Origin: ZC4RG30 sp049841155 | GTDB taxonomy: Bacteria; Pseudomonadota; Gammaproteobacteria; Steroidobacterales; Steroidobacteraceae | Reading direction: 5' to 3' | DNA: 64,000 nt | NCBI GenBank assembly: GCA_049841155.1 | Contig: JASGHI010000003.1 | Span: 2,046,001 to 2,110,000, forward strand | In this document: piece after piece, positions 1-8,480 of the stretch | How the letters are laid out: the number at the start of each line of letters is the position of its first letter | How positions within the stretch are numbered: position 1 is the first letter of the stretch | Position numbers and translations under genes: made by a program | Notes under the pieces: generated by a model | What the model saw: only the letters and a program-made list of their open reading frames with translations | What the model was told of the DNA's origin: nothing | Database searches by the model: none

Positions 1-92
1 GCAAAACCGTCGGCCAGGGAGAACTCCTGCTCGCAGCGGGGGCACGTGAGGCGATCGTCGGGCGCCAGGACAAAGGTGACTTGCGAAGCCAT
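1..92 (-). CDS. DUF2130-like protein, N-terminal fragment (cut by window edge)
   Basis: Only the first 30 residues are in the window; the gene runs off the left edge. It starts at the ATG at 92, four bases past the stop of the RES toxin gene, so it may be read from the same transcript. A CxxC pair (Cys17, Cys20) in the context L-T-C-P-R-C-E is followed by an E-F-S-L-A-D stretch. This resembles the N-terminal 'CPxC..F.L' segment of DUF2130 proteins. The family assignment rests on this short stretch and is tentative; a different zinc-ribbon protein is possible. Confidence 0.45.
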   Translation of the reverse strand, partial: MASQVTFVLAPDDRLTCPRCEQEFSLADGF

Positions 93-95
93 GAA

Positions 96-788
96 TCACT
101 CCAGCGCCACATGGCGCAGTTCCACCACATCGTGGATGGCGGAGCCATCCCAGTGGTAAGCATAGTGGCGCCCCACGCGGCAGGGTCCCACCCGGTCGGG
201 CCAGAACAGCGCGGCGCACTGGCCGCCACGGTGCCGGACGCTGTCGTACACGACGCCGTTGGAATTCTGCGCCCGCAGCTGCAGCGCGAGGCGCTGGCTG
301 GCGCGATAGTCATCGGGATCGTGCACTGCGGGGTAGCCGCCGCGCAGATCGTGCAGCGCGCAGGCGATGGTGCACTGGTAGCTGCGCATCTGCAGCACCG
401 TGGGCGGTTCGTGCGTGCGCGCCAGAAAACGCTCGCGGTGATGCACGGTCTCGCGGATTGCGGTTTCCAGCGCACGGCTGGCGTAGAACACGCCGAAGCG
501 GCCATCCGAGAAACGCGAACCTTCCGGGTTCAGGTGCGCGAAGGCGGCCATCACCGGCGTCGAGCCGGCGCCGGTGAGCCAGCGCTCGCAGGGAATGCCG
601 GGCAACGCGCCCGGATTTGTGCGCAGCCGCGGATTGGTGAGGCCTTCCAGCTGCGCCAGTGCATCGAAGTCCGCCGGGTCGGCAATGCGATCCCAGGGGC
701 CGACGGCAGGATAGCGGCTCGGAATCAGGCGCCAGGCAGGCTGCCAACGCACACGGCGCACCGCGATTGCGGCGATGTTGATGGCCAT
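96..788 (-). CDS. RES-domain toxin of a type II toxin-antitoxin system
   Basis: A 230-residue protein with the RES-domain pattern. There is an Arg-rich N-terminus, the core R-F-G-V-F-Y-A-S followed by A-I-R-E near residues 97-112, and a late V-V-Y-D-S-V-R segment carrying the expected Ser. Characterised RES toxins (Xre-RES systems) are ADP-ribosyltransferase-fold enzymes that deplete or use NAD; that activity is family knowledge and is not shown here. The gene follows its antitoxin with a 9-base gap, giving the usual antitoxin-first order. It is somewhat longer than many RES toxins (about 150-230 residues). Confidence is high because domain and partner agree. Confidence 0.88.
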   Translation of the reverse strand: MAINIAAIAVRRVRWQPAWRLIPSRYPAVGPWDRIADPADFDALAQLEGLTNPRLRTNPGALPGIPCERWLTGAGSTPVMAAFAHLNPEGSRFSDGRFGVFYASRALETAIRETVHHRERFLARTHEPPTVLQMRSYQCTIACALHDLRGGYPAVHDPDDYRASQRLALQLRAQNSNGVVYDSVRHRGGQCAALFWPDRVGPCRVGRHYAYHWDGSAIHDVVELRHVALE

Positions 789-797
789 GGCCCCGCC

Positions 798-1199
798 TCA
801 GCCGCGCTGCGCATCGAGGTACTGGCGCACCCTGTACAGATCGCCGACGTTGCCTCCCAGCATATGCTCCAGCGCGCTGTGGCCGCCGAAGAGCGGTGCG
901 GCATTGGGCTCCTTGATCCAGCCATCCGCGCGCTCCGGATCGGGCAGCAGGATTTCCAGCGCCTTGTAGATGCCGAGGATGTAGCTGATGCGCTCCAGCA
1001 CATCGCGCGGCAGGTTGCCGGCCTGCTGCTTCTTCCATTTGAAGTAGGTGGAGGGCGGGGGATTTCCCAGCAACACACGTTGCTGGGCGGCCGACAGGCC
1101 CCAGCGCTCCGCAATGCGGAAGAAAGCGCGCAGACCCGCGCCAGCCAGGGCGGCATCGGCAGCAGGCAATTCGCGCGAAGGCAGGCTTTGTACGCTCAT
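798..1199 (-). CDS. Xre/MbcA/ParS-type antitoxin (DUF2384)
   Basis: A 133-residue protein. A helical N-terminal half has a degenerate HTH (W-G-L-S-A-A-Q-Q-R-V-L-L-G). The C-terminal segment has the toxin-binding pattern of the MbcA/ParS/Xre family: the W-I..P-N region, G-G-H-S-A-L-E-H-M-L-G-G, then L-Y-R-V-R-Q-Y-L near the end. It should neutralise the downstream RES toxin and repress the operon by binding DNA. A perfect 24-bp palindrome lies 19 bases upstream of the start codon and is a good operator candidate. The start at 1199 keeps the whole HTH region. Confidence 0.88.
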   Translation of the reverse strand: MSVQSLPSRELPAADAALAGAGLRAFFRIAERWGLSAAQQRVLLGNPPPSTYFKWKKQQAGNLPRDVLERISYILGIYKALEILLPDPERADGWIKEPNAAPLFGGHSALEHMLGGNVGDLYRVRQYLDAQRG

Positions 1200-1218
1200 G
1201 CTTTACCTCACAGGCCGA

Positions 1219-1242
1219 TGATACTCCATATATGGAGTATCA
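1219..1242. promoter_or_regulatory. 24-bp perfect palindrome, candidate antitoxin operator
   Basis: The half-site TGATACTCCATA is followed directly by its exact reverse complement, with no spacer. The site is 19 bases upstream of the antitoxin start codon, where an autorepressor would cover the promoter. The sequence is seen directly; the operator role is inferred from the behaviour of Xre-RES modules. Confidence 0.7.
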
Positions 1243-1315
1243 CGAGAAGTAAATTCATGAGTGGACGGCGGCAGCTTCCGCAGCCGCGGCCTACATGCGG
1301 CGGTTCAGCTTCCGG

Positions 1316-2062
1316 TCAACGACCCCGGGCCCTCTGCTTGAGCACCCCATCGAGGCACACGAATTCCTGAAGCTCGCGTTCCTTCGGCTGGCGCGTGTAA
1401 GTCCTGGTCACAGTCCAGGGCTGGGTCAGCATCTTCGGATCGATGATGGTGATTTGATCTTCCAGCTTGCCGTCTTCACGCAGCCGGAAACGCTCTACCA
1501 CTTTCGTCACATCCGAATGTTGCAGGCCCTGCTGGCTGATGAGCGTTTCTGGGCGCAGCCCCACGGTTTCCACTACCAGGGCATTGCCTTCCCAATGGCC
1601 GATGGAGTGACCGCTGTAAGTCGGATCCACCTCCGCAGGATGGCCGCGACCGTCGGTGTAGACATGACGGACCTGGGTCAACCACTCGAAGATCATCGTC
1701 ACCTTTCCCGGTGTCATCAGGATTTCCATCGGGAAAGGCGTTGCGCCCATCATGCGGGGGAAGCCGCCAGGCAGACACTCGGCTGTCGGATCCGGAAAAG
1801 GATCGCCGTTCCGACGCGCCTGGAGGGCAGCCTCGAACTTTGCCGCATACTCGGGTGTCAGCGGCGGCCTGTCCGGCTCCCCCGGCGTGGTGGCGGGGTC
1901 GAACCGGATGCCGAGGTTGACCGCTGCATTGCCACTGCCCAGCCGCTCTCCCAGCCACAGACCGCTGAAGTCCGCGTTCCCCGTGCTGGCAGCACGGGGA
2001 GCGGCGGCGCATCCAGCCAGTGCTGCCGCCAGCGCCAGCCCACATATCCACAGTCTGCGCAT
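1316..2062 (-). CDS. Exported lipoprotein of the Cx3GxPR / W[ED]G family (copy 1)
   Basis: A 248-residue predicted lipoprotein of unknown function. The ATG at 2062 is preceded by GGAGG at 8 bases, a better start than the TTG at 2077. The signal ends in a lipobox L-A-G-C (Cys18). The body carries the motifs shared by seven proteins in this window: C-L-P-G-G-F-P-R, then G-H-S-I-G-H-W-E-G-N-A-L-V-V-E-T, then H-S-D and V-E-R, then P-W and a C-terminal F-V-C. The two conserved Cys probably form a disulfide. It lies 17 bases after the TonB receptor at 2080-4890 and is likely co-transcribed, suggesting a periplasmic step acting on the imported compound. I know of no function for the family. Confidence 0.8.
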   Translation of the reverse strand: MRRLWICGLALAAALAGCAAAPRAASTGNADFSGLWLGERLGSGNAAVNLGIRFDPATTPGEPDRPPLTPEYAAKFEAALQARRNGDPFPDPTAECLPGGFPRMMGATPFPMEILMTPGKVTMIFEWLTQVRHVYTDGRGHPAEVDPTYSGHSIGHWEGNALVVETVGLRPETLISQQGLQHSDVTKVVERFRLREDGKLEDQITIIDPKMLTQPWTVTRTYTRQPKERELQEFVCLDGVLKQRARGR

Positions 2063-2079
2063 CTTAGCTGCCTCCAAGG

Positions 2080-4890
2080 TCAGAACCGCGCCTCGAGCGC
2101 CACCGAAATCAGACGCCCGATGGCGCCGGCGTTCTGGTTGTCATACAGCTGCGCCGGATTGCTCACCAGGGCGTAGGGCGGATTGCGATCGAAGACGTTC
2201 TGGGTATTGAGCTGCACCGAGAACTTGCTGAAGCGGTAACCCAGATTCACGTCGAGAGTCGTAAAGGACGACACGGAGGCGACGGGACTGACCTGCGTAT
2301 TCTTGTAGGAGTTGATGTAGTCCAGGAACAGGTTTGCCGACACCGGCCCCCGGTCGAATCCCAGCTGCGTACGGGTTCTGAAACGCACCGGGAAGCCGTA
2401 GGTGTTGACGTACTCCGTCTGCTCCGTGCCGGTGAACAGGGATTGCTTGTAGCTTGCGACATAGGTGGCGCTGTTGCTGAGACGCCAGGTGCCCCATCTC
2501 GAATCCCACGAGCCGCGCAAGGTGAAGTCGACGCCGTTGGTATCCACTTGACCCGTGTTCACGCTGCGCATGTCCATCAGCACGGCGACCGGAATGGTGC
2601 GGCCCGGCGAAGGTCCGCTGCCCGTGCCGTAGACATTGCGCGGGCCGATGACTGACACATACGGGAATCCGCCATAGTCGAGGTAGCTCTGCACCTGCGC
2701 CGTGGTGGGATTGAAGACGAGCAGCCCGGCGTTCGCCAGGGCGGTCGCGTAGGCAGCGTCGTTCAGGGCCGCACCGCTCACCGCCGACACGATCTGGTTC
2801 TTGTAGACCAGGTTGTAGTACGTCAGCGAGAGCTTCCAGCGATCCGCGCCGAAGGGCGTGTAGTCCACACCGAAGGACAGGGTCCGGGCACGTTCCGGGC
2901 TGAGCGCGCCATCGACCCGGCCACCCTGAATCGACACGCCATTGACGGTACCTGCAGGCAGCGGCAAACCAGCCGCATGGGACATGCCCGACTGCGCACC
3001 GGCAACGGATGTGGTGGGCGGCCCGAGCGAATAGTCGCCCAGCGACGGAGCGCGGAAGGACTTGCCGTAGCTTGCGCGGAAACTCAGTGATGACAGCACG
3101 TCCCAGGTCAGGCCGAACTTGGGGTTGAAAGTGCTGGTGTCGAGCAGGTTGGTACCCGGCAGGCTGTCGTCATAGCTGTCGCTGCGGCCGGCGATGGACA
3201 GGGCCAGGCGACGTATGCCCGGCACCTGGTTTTCCGTGCCCACGATGGGCACCAGCAGCTCCGCGAAGGCCGACTTCACCTTGCGGGTGACGGTAGGGTA
3301 ATTCGCGACCACCAGAGTGTCCACGGTGGTGCCCTGGCTGGTGTTGGTATTGGTGCTTTCACGCACTTCGCGAATGTACTCGACGCCCGCCGCCATGCGC
3401 ACGTCGCCACCCGGCAGCCCGAACAGCGGGCCGTCGAACTTCAGCGCTGCATTGCGCATGCTGTAAGTCAGGTCGTTGGTGCTGTAGCCCATGAACTTGG
3501 CCAGCGTCGCCGCCTGGTTCGCGCCACCGAAGGGGTTGAGCGCTGCCGGCGTTGCATCGCTGAGCACGCCGCTGCCGCTCAAAGCCGTGGTATTCACGAC
3601 ATTGTTGTTGGTGCGGTAGGAACGCGCCTCCGAAGAGGTGACATAGGCCTCCGTCTGCCAGTCGTGGCGCATCTGGTACTTCGTTCCCAGCGTGATCTGC
3701 CGCGGATTCTCGTAACCATCGCTTCCCGCGGAACCGACGTCATTCATGAACGAGTAGTTGACCGTCAGCGGCAGGCCCGTCTGGTTGTAGTAGTTGGTCG
3801 CGGGCACCGTCAGCGTTGCGGTCGGCGAAGAAGACAGGCGCGAGAAACTGCGCCTGGAGATATGCCCCTCGGCATAGAGCTTCAGATTGTCCGTGGCATC
3901 GAACTCGCCATAGGCGAATACCGTATTGCGCTCCTGTTCGGGCAGCGCATCCACGCCGGTCCAGTTGCTCAGACGGTTCGGCGCCTGGCCGGCCGCGGCC
4001 GCGTATTCGGCCATCGACAGGCGGCCATCGCCGTTGGTATCGCGCGCCGGACGCAGCACACCGCCCACCGAAATATTGCCAGGCGCAGCATTGGTGGAGG
4101 TGCCTATGCCACCAGCCGTGTTGCGGCTGTCGTCATAGAGGTCGGAACGTTTGGTCGCGGACAGGTTGTCGCGGTGATAGTGCTCCACAGCCATGAGCAC
4201 GCTGCCGCGCCCCAAGTCCAGACCGGCAAGGAGGCTCACGTTGTACTGCTTCATGCCGTCGGCAAAGCCGTAGCTGGTACGCGCCTTCACGCCGTCGAAG
4301 TTGTGGTAGGGAACCAGGTTCACCACGCCGGCCACGGCATCGGAGCCATAGACCGCCGAGGCGCCGTCCGCAACGACCTCGATCCTCTGCAGTGCGATCG
4401 ACGGAATGGTGCTGGTATCGAAGAAGCGGCCCGATTCACTGCGGCCGGGACGGCGACCATCCAGCAACACCAGCGTCGCCTCGGGGCCTACGCCCCGCAG
4501 GTTGATTGCTGATGCGGAGAAGATGTTGGCCTGAGCGCGCTGCGGTCCGTTCGTGCGCGAATCGTCAGCACCCAGGTTGGATACCTGCGGCACCAGGCGC
4601 AGCAGATCGGTACCGTTGGCGCGACCTGCCGCCTCGATGTCCTCGGAGGAAATGGCCGCCACGTCCGAGCCGACAGGCGCCGCACCGCGGATGCGCGACC
4701 CGGTGACGGTGACTTCCTCCAGCTGCAAGGCATCGGCCGTCGCCCCTGCATTAGTAGCAGCGGTCTGGGCGCCCGCAGTGGCCGCCGCGAACAGCAGCGC
4801 GAGGCCCACGGCTGACGCCGGACGCGTCAGCGGCGAACGAAAGCCTTCCCAGAAGGCATGGCATCGCAGCGGCTCATATTGTCCCCCCAT
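2080..4890 (-). CDS. TonB-dependent outer-membrane receptor
   Basis: A 936-residue receptor. A hydrophobic segment near residues 25-42 is followed by a TonB-box-like L-E-E-V-T-V-T-G-S-R-I-R. The plug domain has L-L-R-L-V-P-Q-V, L-R-G-V-G-P-E-A-T-L-V-L-L-D-G-R-R and G-A-S-A-V-Y-G-S-D-A-V-A-G-V-V-N. A long beta-barrel ends in aromatic Phe (V-A-L-E-A-R-F). It should import a large or scarce substrate across the outer membrane with TonB energy. The N-terminus before the hydrophobic stretch is long and polar, so the true start may differ, but I see no better in-frame start. It is followed by an exported lipoprotein gene. The sequence gives no substrate. Confidence 0.93.
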   Translation of the reverse strand: MGGQYEPLRCHAFWEGFRSPLTRPASAVGLALLFAAATAGAQTAATNAGATADALQLEEVTVTGSRIRGAAPVGSDVAAISSEDIEAAGRANGTDLLRLVPQVSNLGADDSRTNGPQRAQANIFSASAINLRGVGPEATLVLLDGRRPGRSESGRFFDTSTIPSIALQRIEVVADGASAVYGSDAVAGVVNLVPYHNFDGVKARTSYGFADGMKQYNVSLLAGLDLGRGSVLMAVEHYHRDNLSATKRSDLYDDSRNTAGGIGTSTNAAPGNISVGGVLRPARDTNGDGRLSMAEYAAAAGQAPNRLSNWTGVDALPEQERNTVFAYGEFDATDNLKLYAEGHISRRSFSRLSSSPTATLTVPATNYYNQTGLPLTVNYSFMNDVGSAGSDGYENPRQITLGTKYQMRHDWQTEAYVTSSEARSYRTNNNVVNTTALSGSGVLSDATPAALNPFGGANQAATLAKFMGYSTNDLTYSMRNAALKFDGPLFGLPGGDVRMAAGVEYIREVRESTNTNTSQGTTVDTLVVANYPTVTRKVKSAFAELLVPIVGTENQVPGIRRLALSIAGRSDSYDDSLPGTNLLDTSTFNPKFGLTWDVLSSLSFRASYGKSFRAPSLGDYSLGPPTTSVAGAQSGMSHAAGLPLPAGTVNGVSIQGGRVDGALSPERARTLSFGVDYTPFGADRWKLSLTYYNLVYKNQIVSAVSGAALNDAAYATALANAGLLVFNPTTAQVQSYLDYGGFPYVSVIGPRNVYGTGSGPSPGRTIPVAVLMDMRSVNTGQVDTNGVDFTLRGSWDSRWGTWRLSNSATYVASYKQSLFTGTEQTEYVNTYGFPVRFRTRTQLGFDRGPVSANLFLDYINSYKNTQVSPVASVSSFTTLDVNLGYRFSKFSVQLNTQNVFDRNPPYALVSNPAQLYDNQNAGAIGRLISVALEARF

Positions 4891-5265
4891 ATGCGGTCAC
4901 CCCAGATGTTTCATTAGGAAAACTCAGTTTTATATTAATATCGAATTCAGCCGAACGCAACGACGCCGGATCCACATGTCCTGCGGCGGAACCTTCAAAA
5001 GCGCGCCTGTACCCTGAAATTGCACTATCACCGCGCACGGCAACTCCACAGACGCACCGTTTCGTCTCCGCACCCCGATCGCCATGTCCCGGGCTGCATT
5101 GCTGCTCGGCCCGTGAGGCCCGCAACCCGTGGGCGCGCTCTTCAGCCACGTGAGCCACAACCCGCCAGACTGTTGTTTCAATAAATTAGCAATGAATCAA
5201 CAGTGATGATATGTTCAATATAGAATCATAAAGTTCAAATACGAATCAAAACGGGAGGGTCGATA
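4891..5265. other. Divergent intergenic region between two TonB receptor genes
   Basis: 375 bases with no convincing gene. The part next to the left receptor is AT-rich and holds the short inverted repeat AAAACT-C-AGTTTT (4919-4931). The part next to the right receptor holds two imperfect 20-bp direct repeats (from 5213 and 5233). Both ends look like promoters. The GC-rich middle shows nothing I can name. Confidence 0.5.
5213..5252. repeat. Two imperfect 20-bp direct repeats before a TonB receptor gene
   Basis: Unit 1 begins GTTCAA at 5213 and unit 2 begins GTTCAA at 5233. They match at 14 of 20 positions, the conserved blocks being GTTCAA and GAATCA. The exact 20-base period (about two helical turns) and the position 14 bases before the GTG start suggest a regulator binding site or a -35/-10 region. 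Confidence 0.4.
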
Positions 5266-7416
5266 GTGATCAAGACTCGTATGGGGCTGTTGGCAACAGC
5301 CGCATTGGGCGCTCTCGCAGCGCATGGCGCGCAGGCGCAAACCGCTTCCGAGTCAGACCAGGGAAAACTCGACGAGATCGTCGTCACGGCACAGCGCCGC
5401 AGCGAATCCCTGCAAAACACGGCCCTGGCGATCACCGCTCTGACTGGAAACGCCCTGGTCGAGAGCGGCGTGTTCACGGCTCGGGATCTGCAATCCCAGG
5501 TTCCCGCCCTGCAGGTGACGCCTTCCTTCCTGGGAAGCCTGCAGATGTTCCTGCGCGGCGTGGGCAGCTCGAACAACTCCATCACCGGCGACCCGGCGGT
5601 CCCCATCCATGTCGACGGTGCCTATATCCCGCGCACCTCATCCAGCACCGGCCTGCTCTACGATCTGGACCGGATCGAGGTGGTGAAGGGACCACAGGGC
5701 ACCCTCTATGGCCGCAACGCGACCGGCGGCTCGGTGAACATCATCACCAGGAAGCCTGACTTCAACTTCGCCGGAGGCGGAACCATCGAGGTCGGCAACT
5801 ACCACGCCTTTCTCGCCAGCGGCTACATCAACGCTCCGCTCACGGACAAGACGGCCATCCGCTCGGCATTCCAGGTCGTCCGTCATGGGCCGTACATGCA
5901 AGTCGTTCCGGGACCGAACGGTGCCATCGGCAATCCGCGCCAGGACCAGGAGGACGCCGCCCTGCGCGTCCACCTGCTTACCAAGCCCACCGACCGCCTT
6001 TCCATACTGCTGACCGCCGACTACGCCCACCAGGACGGCGCCGGCCTCGGGGACCAGATCAATCCCAGCGCCACCGGCAAACCCTATGTCGTGCGCGCGA
6101 CCCGCCAGGTGTTTCTGGACAACGACTTCATCAACGGCCAGGCACAGATCGACTACGACCTGGGTTTCGGGACCCTCACCTATCTGGGCGCATATCGAAC
6201 CACGGACACCCAGCGCGACTACGAATTCCCCTACACCAACTACCCGGGCTTCTACTGGGAGAAAGACCGCAACCAGAGCCATGAGCTCAGGCTCGGCGGA
6301 AAAGCCGGCCCGCTGGTGTGGGTCGCCGGGTATTACTACTTCGAGGAATTCGCCACCACGGGGTTCAGGGCCCAGACCACGCCGGCGGCGTTCATCAACC
6401 AGATCACACGGATCACGGCGAACTCCAACGCCGTGTTCGGCCAGGGCACGTACTCCATCACGCCAAGCCTGCGCCTGACGGGCGGGGCAAGGTACACGAA
6501 GGACTACAAGGCTCGCCGGCCCAGTGTGACCTACAACGAGAACCTGGCTTCACAAGTGGTCGGAACCATCTATGGCCTGACTCCCCATGCGACCTGGTCC
6601 GACACCAACTGGAAGGCCGGGGTCGAATACGACCTCGCGCCCCAATCCCTCGCTTACATCAACGTCGCCACGGGCTACAAAGCCGGTGGTTTCTATGGCG
6701 GAGCGACGTGTGTGAACTGCACTTTCAATCCGGAGAACCTGCTTTCGTACGAAATCGGCCTGAAAAACACGTTCTTCGACCACCGGATGATCCTCAACGT
6801 CGATGCCTACTACTACGACTACAAGGATCTGCAGGTCAGTGGCCTGAGCGTGGTCAACGGCATCAGCACCACGGTGACCTCCAACGCTGCCTCGGCGACC
6901 ATCAAGGGCGCGGAAGTCGAGGCCGCTTTTGCGTCGGAGCGTTTTGGCCGGATTCGCGGATCAGCGGCCTACACCAACGCCAGGTACGACACTTTCGTCC
7001 TGCCGTTCGGCGATGCCTACACGAACTATGGGCTCGTCGGTACGCGTCCAGCAGTTTTCTCCGGCCAGCGGATGCCCCTGTCTCCCACCTGGAGCGCGAC
7101 GCTGGGGTATGAATACAGCTGGCCGCTGGGCCAGGGCAGGCTCACCGCCAACGCCCAGACGCACTACGAGACCGGCAAGTATCTGGACTTCCATGGCTAT
7201 GCGCCGTCCTACCAGCGCGCCTACTTCAAGACGGACCTTGGCCTCAGCTACGAACCGGGGAATTCGTTCTGGAAGGTGGCGGCCTATGTCCGCAACCTGG
7301 AGAACAAGGCCGTCCTCGCCGGTGCCGCCACCGCCACGAGCGCGCCTCCCTCCATCGCGCAGGTCAGCTATGCGCCTCCGCGACTCTACGGCGTGCGGGT
7401 CAGCGCGGATTTCTAA
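5266..7416 (+). CDS. TonB-dependent outer-membrane receptor (FyuA-like type)
   Basis: A 716-residue receptor starting at a GTG preceded by GGGAGG at 7 bases. The signal peptide runs to about residue 24 (A-H-G-A-Q-A-Q). The TonB box follows as L-D-E-I-V-V-T-A-Q-R-R-S-E-S-L-Q-N. Plug landmarks are F-L-R-G-V-G, V-H-V/I-D-G, D-R-I-E-V-V-K-G-P-Q-G-T-L-Y-G-R-N-A-T-G-G-S-V-N. The barrel ends in aromatic Phe (V-R-V-S-A-D-F). This short receptor class is common in aromatic- and terpenoid-degrading sphingomonads and relatives. It is transcribed away from the receptor at 2080 and converges on a ring-cleavage dioxygenase gene, so import of that pathway's substrate is a fair inference. Confidence 0.94.
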   Translation: MIKTRMGLLATAALGALAAHGAQAQTASESDQGKLDEIVVTAQRRSESLQNTALAITALTGNALVESGVFTARDLQSQVPALQVTPSFLGSLQMFLRGVGSSNNSITGDPAVPIHVDGAYIPRTSSSTGLLYDLDRIEVVKGPQGTLYGRNATGGSVNIITRKPDFNFAGGGTIEVGNYHAFLASGYINAPLTDKTAIRSAFQVVRHGPYMQVVPGPNGAIGNPRQDQEDAALRVHLLTKPTDRLSILLTADYAHQDGAGLGDQINPSATGKPYVVRATRQVFLDNDFINGQAQIDYDLGFGTLTYLGAYRTTDTQRDYEFPYTNYPGFYWEKDRNQSHELRLGGKAGPLVWVAGYYYFEEFATTGFRAQTTPAAFINQITRITANSNAVFGQGTYSITPSLRLTGGARYTKDYKARRPSVTYNENLASQVVGTIYGLTPHATWSDTNWKAGVEYDLAPQSLAYINVATGYKAGGFYGGATCVNCTFNPENLLSYEIGLKNTFFDHRMILNVDAYYYDYKDLQVSGLSVVNGISTTVTSNAASATIKGAEVEAAFASERFGRIRGSAAYTNARYDTFVLPFGDAYTNYGLVGTRPAVFSGQRMPLSPTWSATLGYEYSWPLGQGRLTANAQTHYETGKYLDFHGYAPSYQRAYFKTDLGLSYEPGNSFWKVAAYVRNLENKAVLAGAATATSAPPSIAQVSYAPPRLYGVRVSADF

Positions 7417-7435
7417 AGTGGCGGAACCTGGGCCA

Positions 7436-7463
7436 CGAAGGGCGCTATTTGCCGCGCCCTTCG
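7436..7463. terminator. Bidirectional hairpin terminator
   Basis: A perfect 10-bp stem CGAAGGGCGC / GCGCCCTTCG with an 8-base loop. It lies between the stop of the TonB receptor and the last codons of the convergent VOC dioxygenase gene. There is no long T-tract, so efficiency is uncertain. Confidence 0.6.
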
Positions 7464-8404
7464 GGTTCATGCAGAGCAGCCGGATTGGTCGTCTGCCTGC
7501 GGGTATTGCCGTCCAGGCCACCGAGGATGGCCCACTCCGCGAAATTCTCGGGCCGGCGCTCGAACTCGTTTGGCACCCACTCTTCGGTGCAGGCATCCTC
7601 GTCGGCGAAATACTCCAGCGCCCCGCCAAACGGGCTCTGGAAATACCAGAAGTAAGCCGAAGAGATCGGATGGCGCCCGGGACCGATCTCGGTCTGCCAG
7701 CCCTTGCGGCTCATCGCGAGACCTCCGCCGAAGACCTCATGGATATCGTTGACGGCGAAGGCGACGTGGTTCAGTCCCGGCCGGCCCTTGCGCTCCAGCA
7801 GGAACACATTGTGATGCACGCCCCTGGCCTGGGCACGCAGGAACACGGCCTGCCCCGGATAGCTGTCGCTCACGACGAAGCCGAGCCGGTCGACAAAGAA
7901 GGACCGCATGGCCTGAAGGTCATTCACGAAAAGAACTACATGGCCAATTCCCTTCGGAACCGCTCTTTCATAGACCGGCGACCGCCGGTTCACCCGGTTG
8001 CGGTACCCCGGCCCGTTGGTGAGTACCGGAGAAATATCCACCGGCCGCAGCACGCTCACGCGGAAGGCATGTGTCAGGCCGTTGGAATCGACGGCGCGCA
8101 GCAGGCCATCCTGCCCCTGCGAAACGGGACCGGAGGCGCGCAGCCTGGCTTCCAGCCTTCCGAGATCTTCTTCGCTCTCACAGCCCCAGATCACCTCGCG
8201 CAGCGTTGAGCCGGGCGCCATGGCGGGCGGCAGGGCTGGATCGTCCTTCTGGCGGGCCATGACCTCGGCGCCGTTGGTGGCCTCGTAGGCCAGGACGCCC
8301 GGGCCGGCCGTCTTTCTGGTCAGTCCCCAGTCCGTCAGAAAGCGCTCCGCCTCCGACAGGTCTTCGACACCGAACACCACCGCATCGATATTTCGAACCG
8401 TCAT
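7445..8404 (-). CDS. VOC-family ring-cleavage (type I extradiol-like) dioxygenase
   Basis: A 319-residue two-domain VOC protein. The catalytic C-terminal half shows the three expected metal ligands of type I extradiol dioxygenases: His155 (K-G-I-G-H-V-V), His213 (G-L-N-H-V-A-F) and Glu264 (G-A-L-E-Y-F-A-D). Pro-Gly-Arg-His-Pro and Tyr251 lie nearby, as in this family. It would cleave a catecholic ring next to the hydroxyls with Fe(II) and O2. It is a close relative of the protein at 25015-25965, with which it shares I-G-P-G-R-H-P-I-S-S-A. It is divergent from an MFS transporter gene across 76 bases. The exact substrate cannot be told from sequence. Confidence 0.85.
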   Translation of the reverse strand: MTVRNIDAVVFGVEDLSEAERFLTDWGLTRKTAGPGVLAYEATNGAEVMARQKDDPALPPAMAPGSTLREVIWGCESEEDLGRLEARLRASGPVSQGQDGLLRAVDSNGLTHAFRVSVLRPVDISPVLTNGPGYRNRVNRRSPVYERAVPKGIGHVVLFVNDLQAMRSFFVDRLGFVVSDSYPGQAVFLRAQARGVHHNVFLLERKGRPGLNHVAFAVNDIHEVFGGGLAMSRKGWQTEIGPGRHPISSAYFWYFQSPFGGALEYFADEDACTEEWVPNEFERRPENFAEWAILGGLDGNTRRQTTNPAALHEPEGRGK

Positions 8405-8425
8405 CCTGGCCGCGCTCCGTGGTTG

Positions 8426-8440
8426 ATTGCCCTAGGCAAT
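8426..8440. promoter_or_regulatory. 15-bp inverted repeat in divergent VOC/MFS promoter
   Basis: ATTGCC-CTA-GGCAAT is a perfect 6-3-6 inverted repeat. It lies 21 bases upstream of the VOC dioxygenase start and 40 bases upstream of the MFS start. Length and placement suit a dimeric IclR- or GntR-type operator controlling both genes; the protein that binds is not known. Confidence 0.5.
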
Positions 8441-8480
8441 TTCGTTCAGCATGTGAAATAATGTTTTTATAGGGTAACAA

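Noticed and set aside
81..1370. A 429-codon open frame on the plus strand over the toxin-antitoxin genes
   Set aside because: It has no domain pattern and is the high-GC antisense shadow of the RES and Xre genes, which both have clear families and a correct order.
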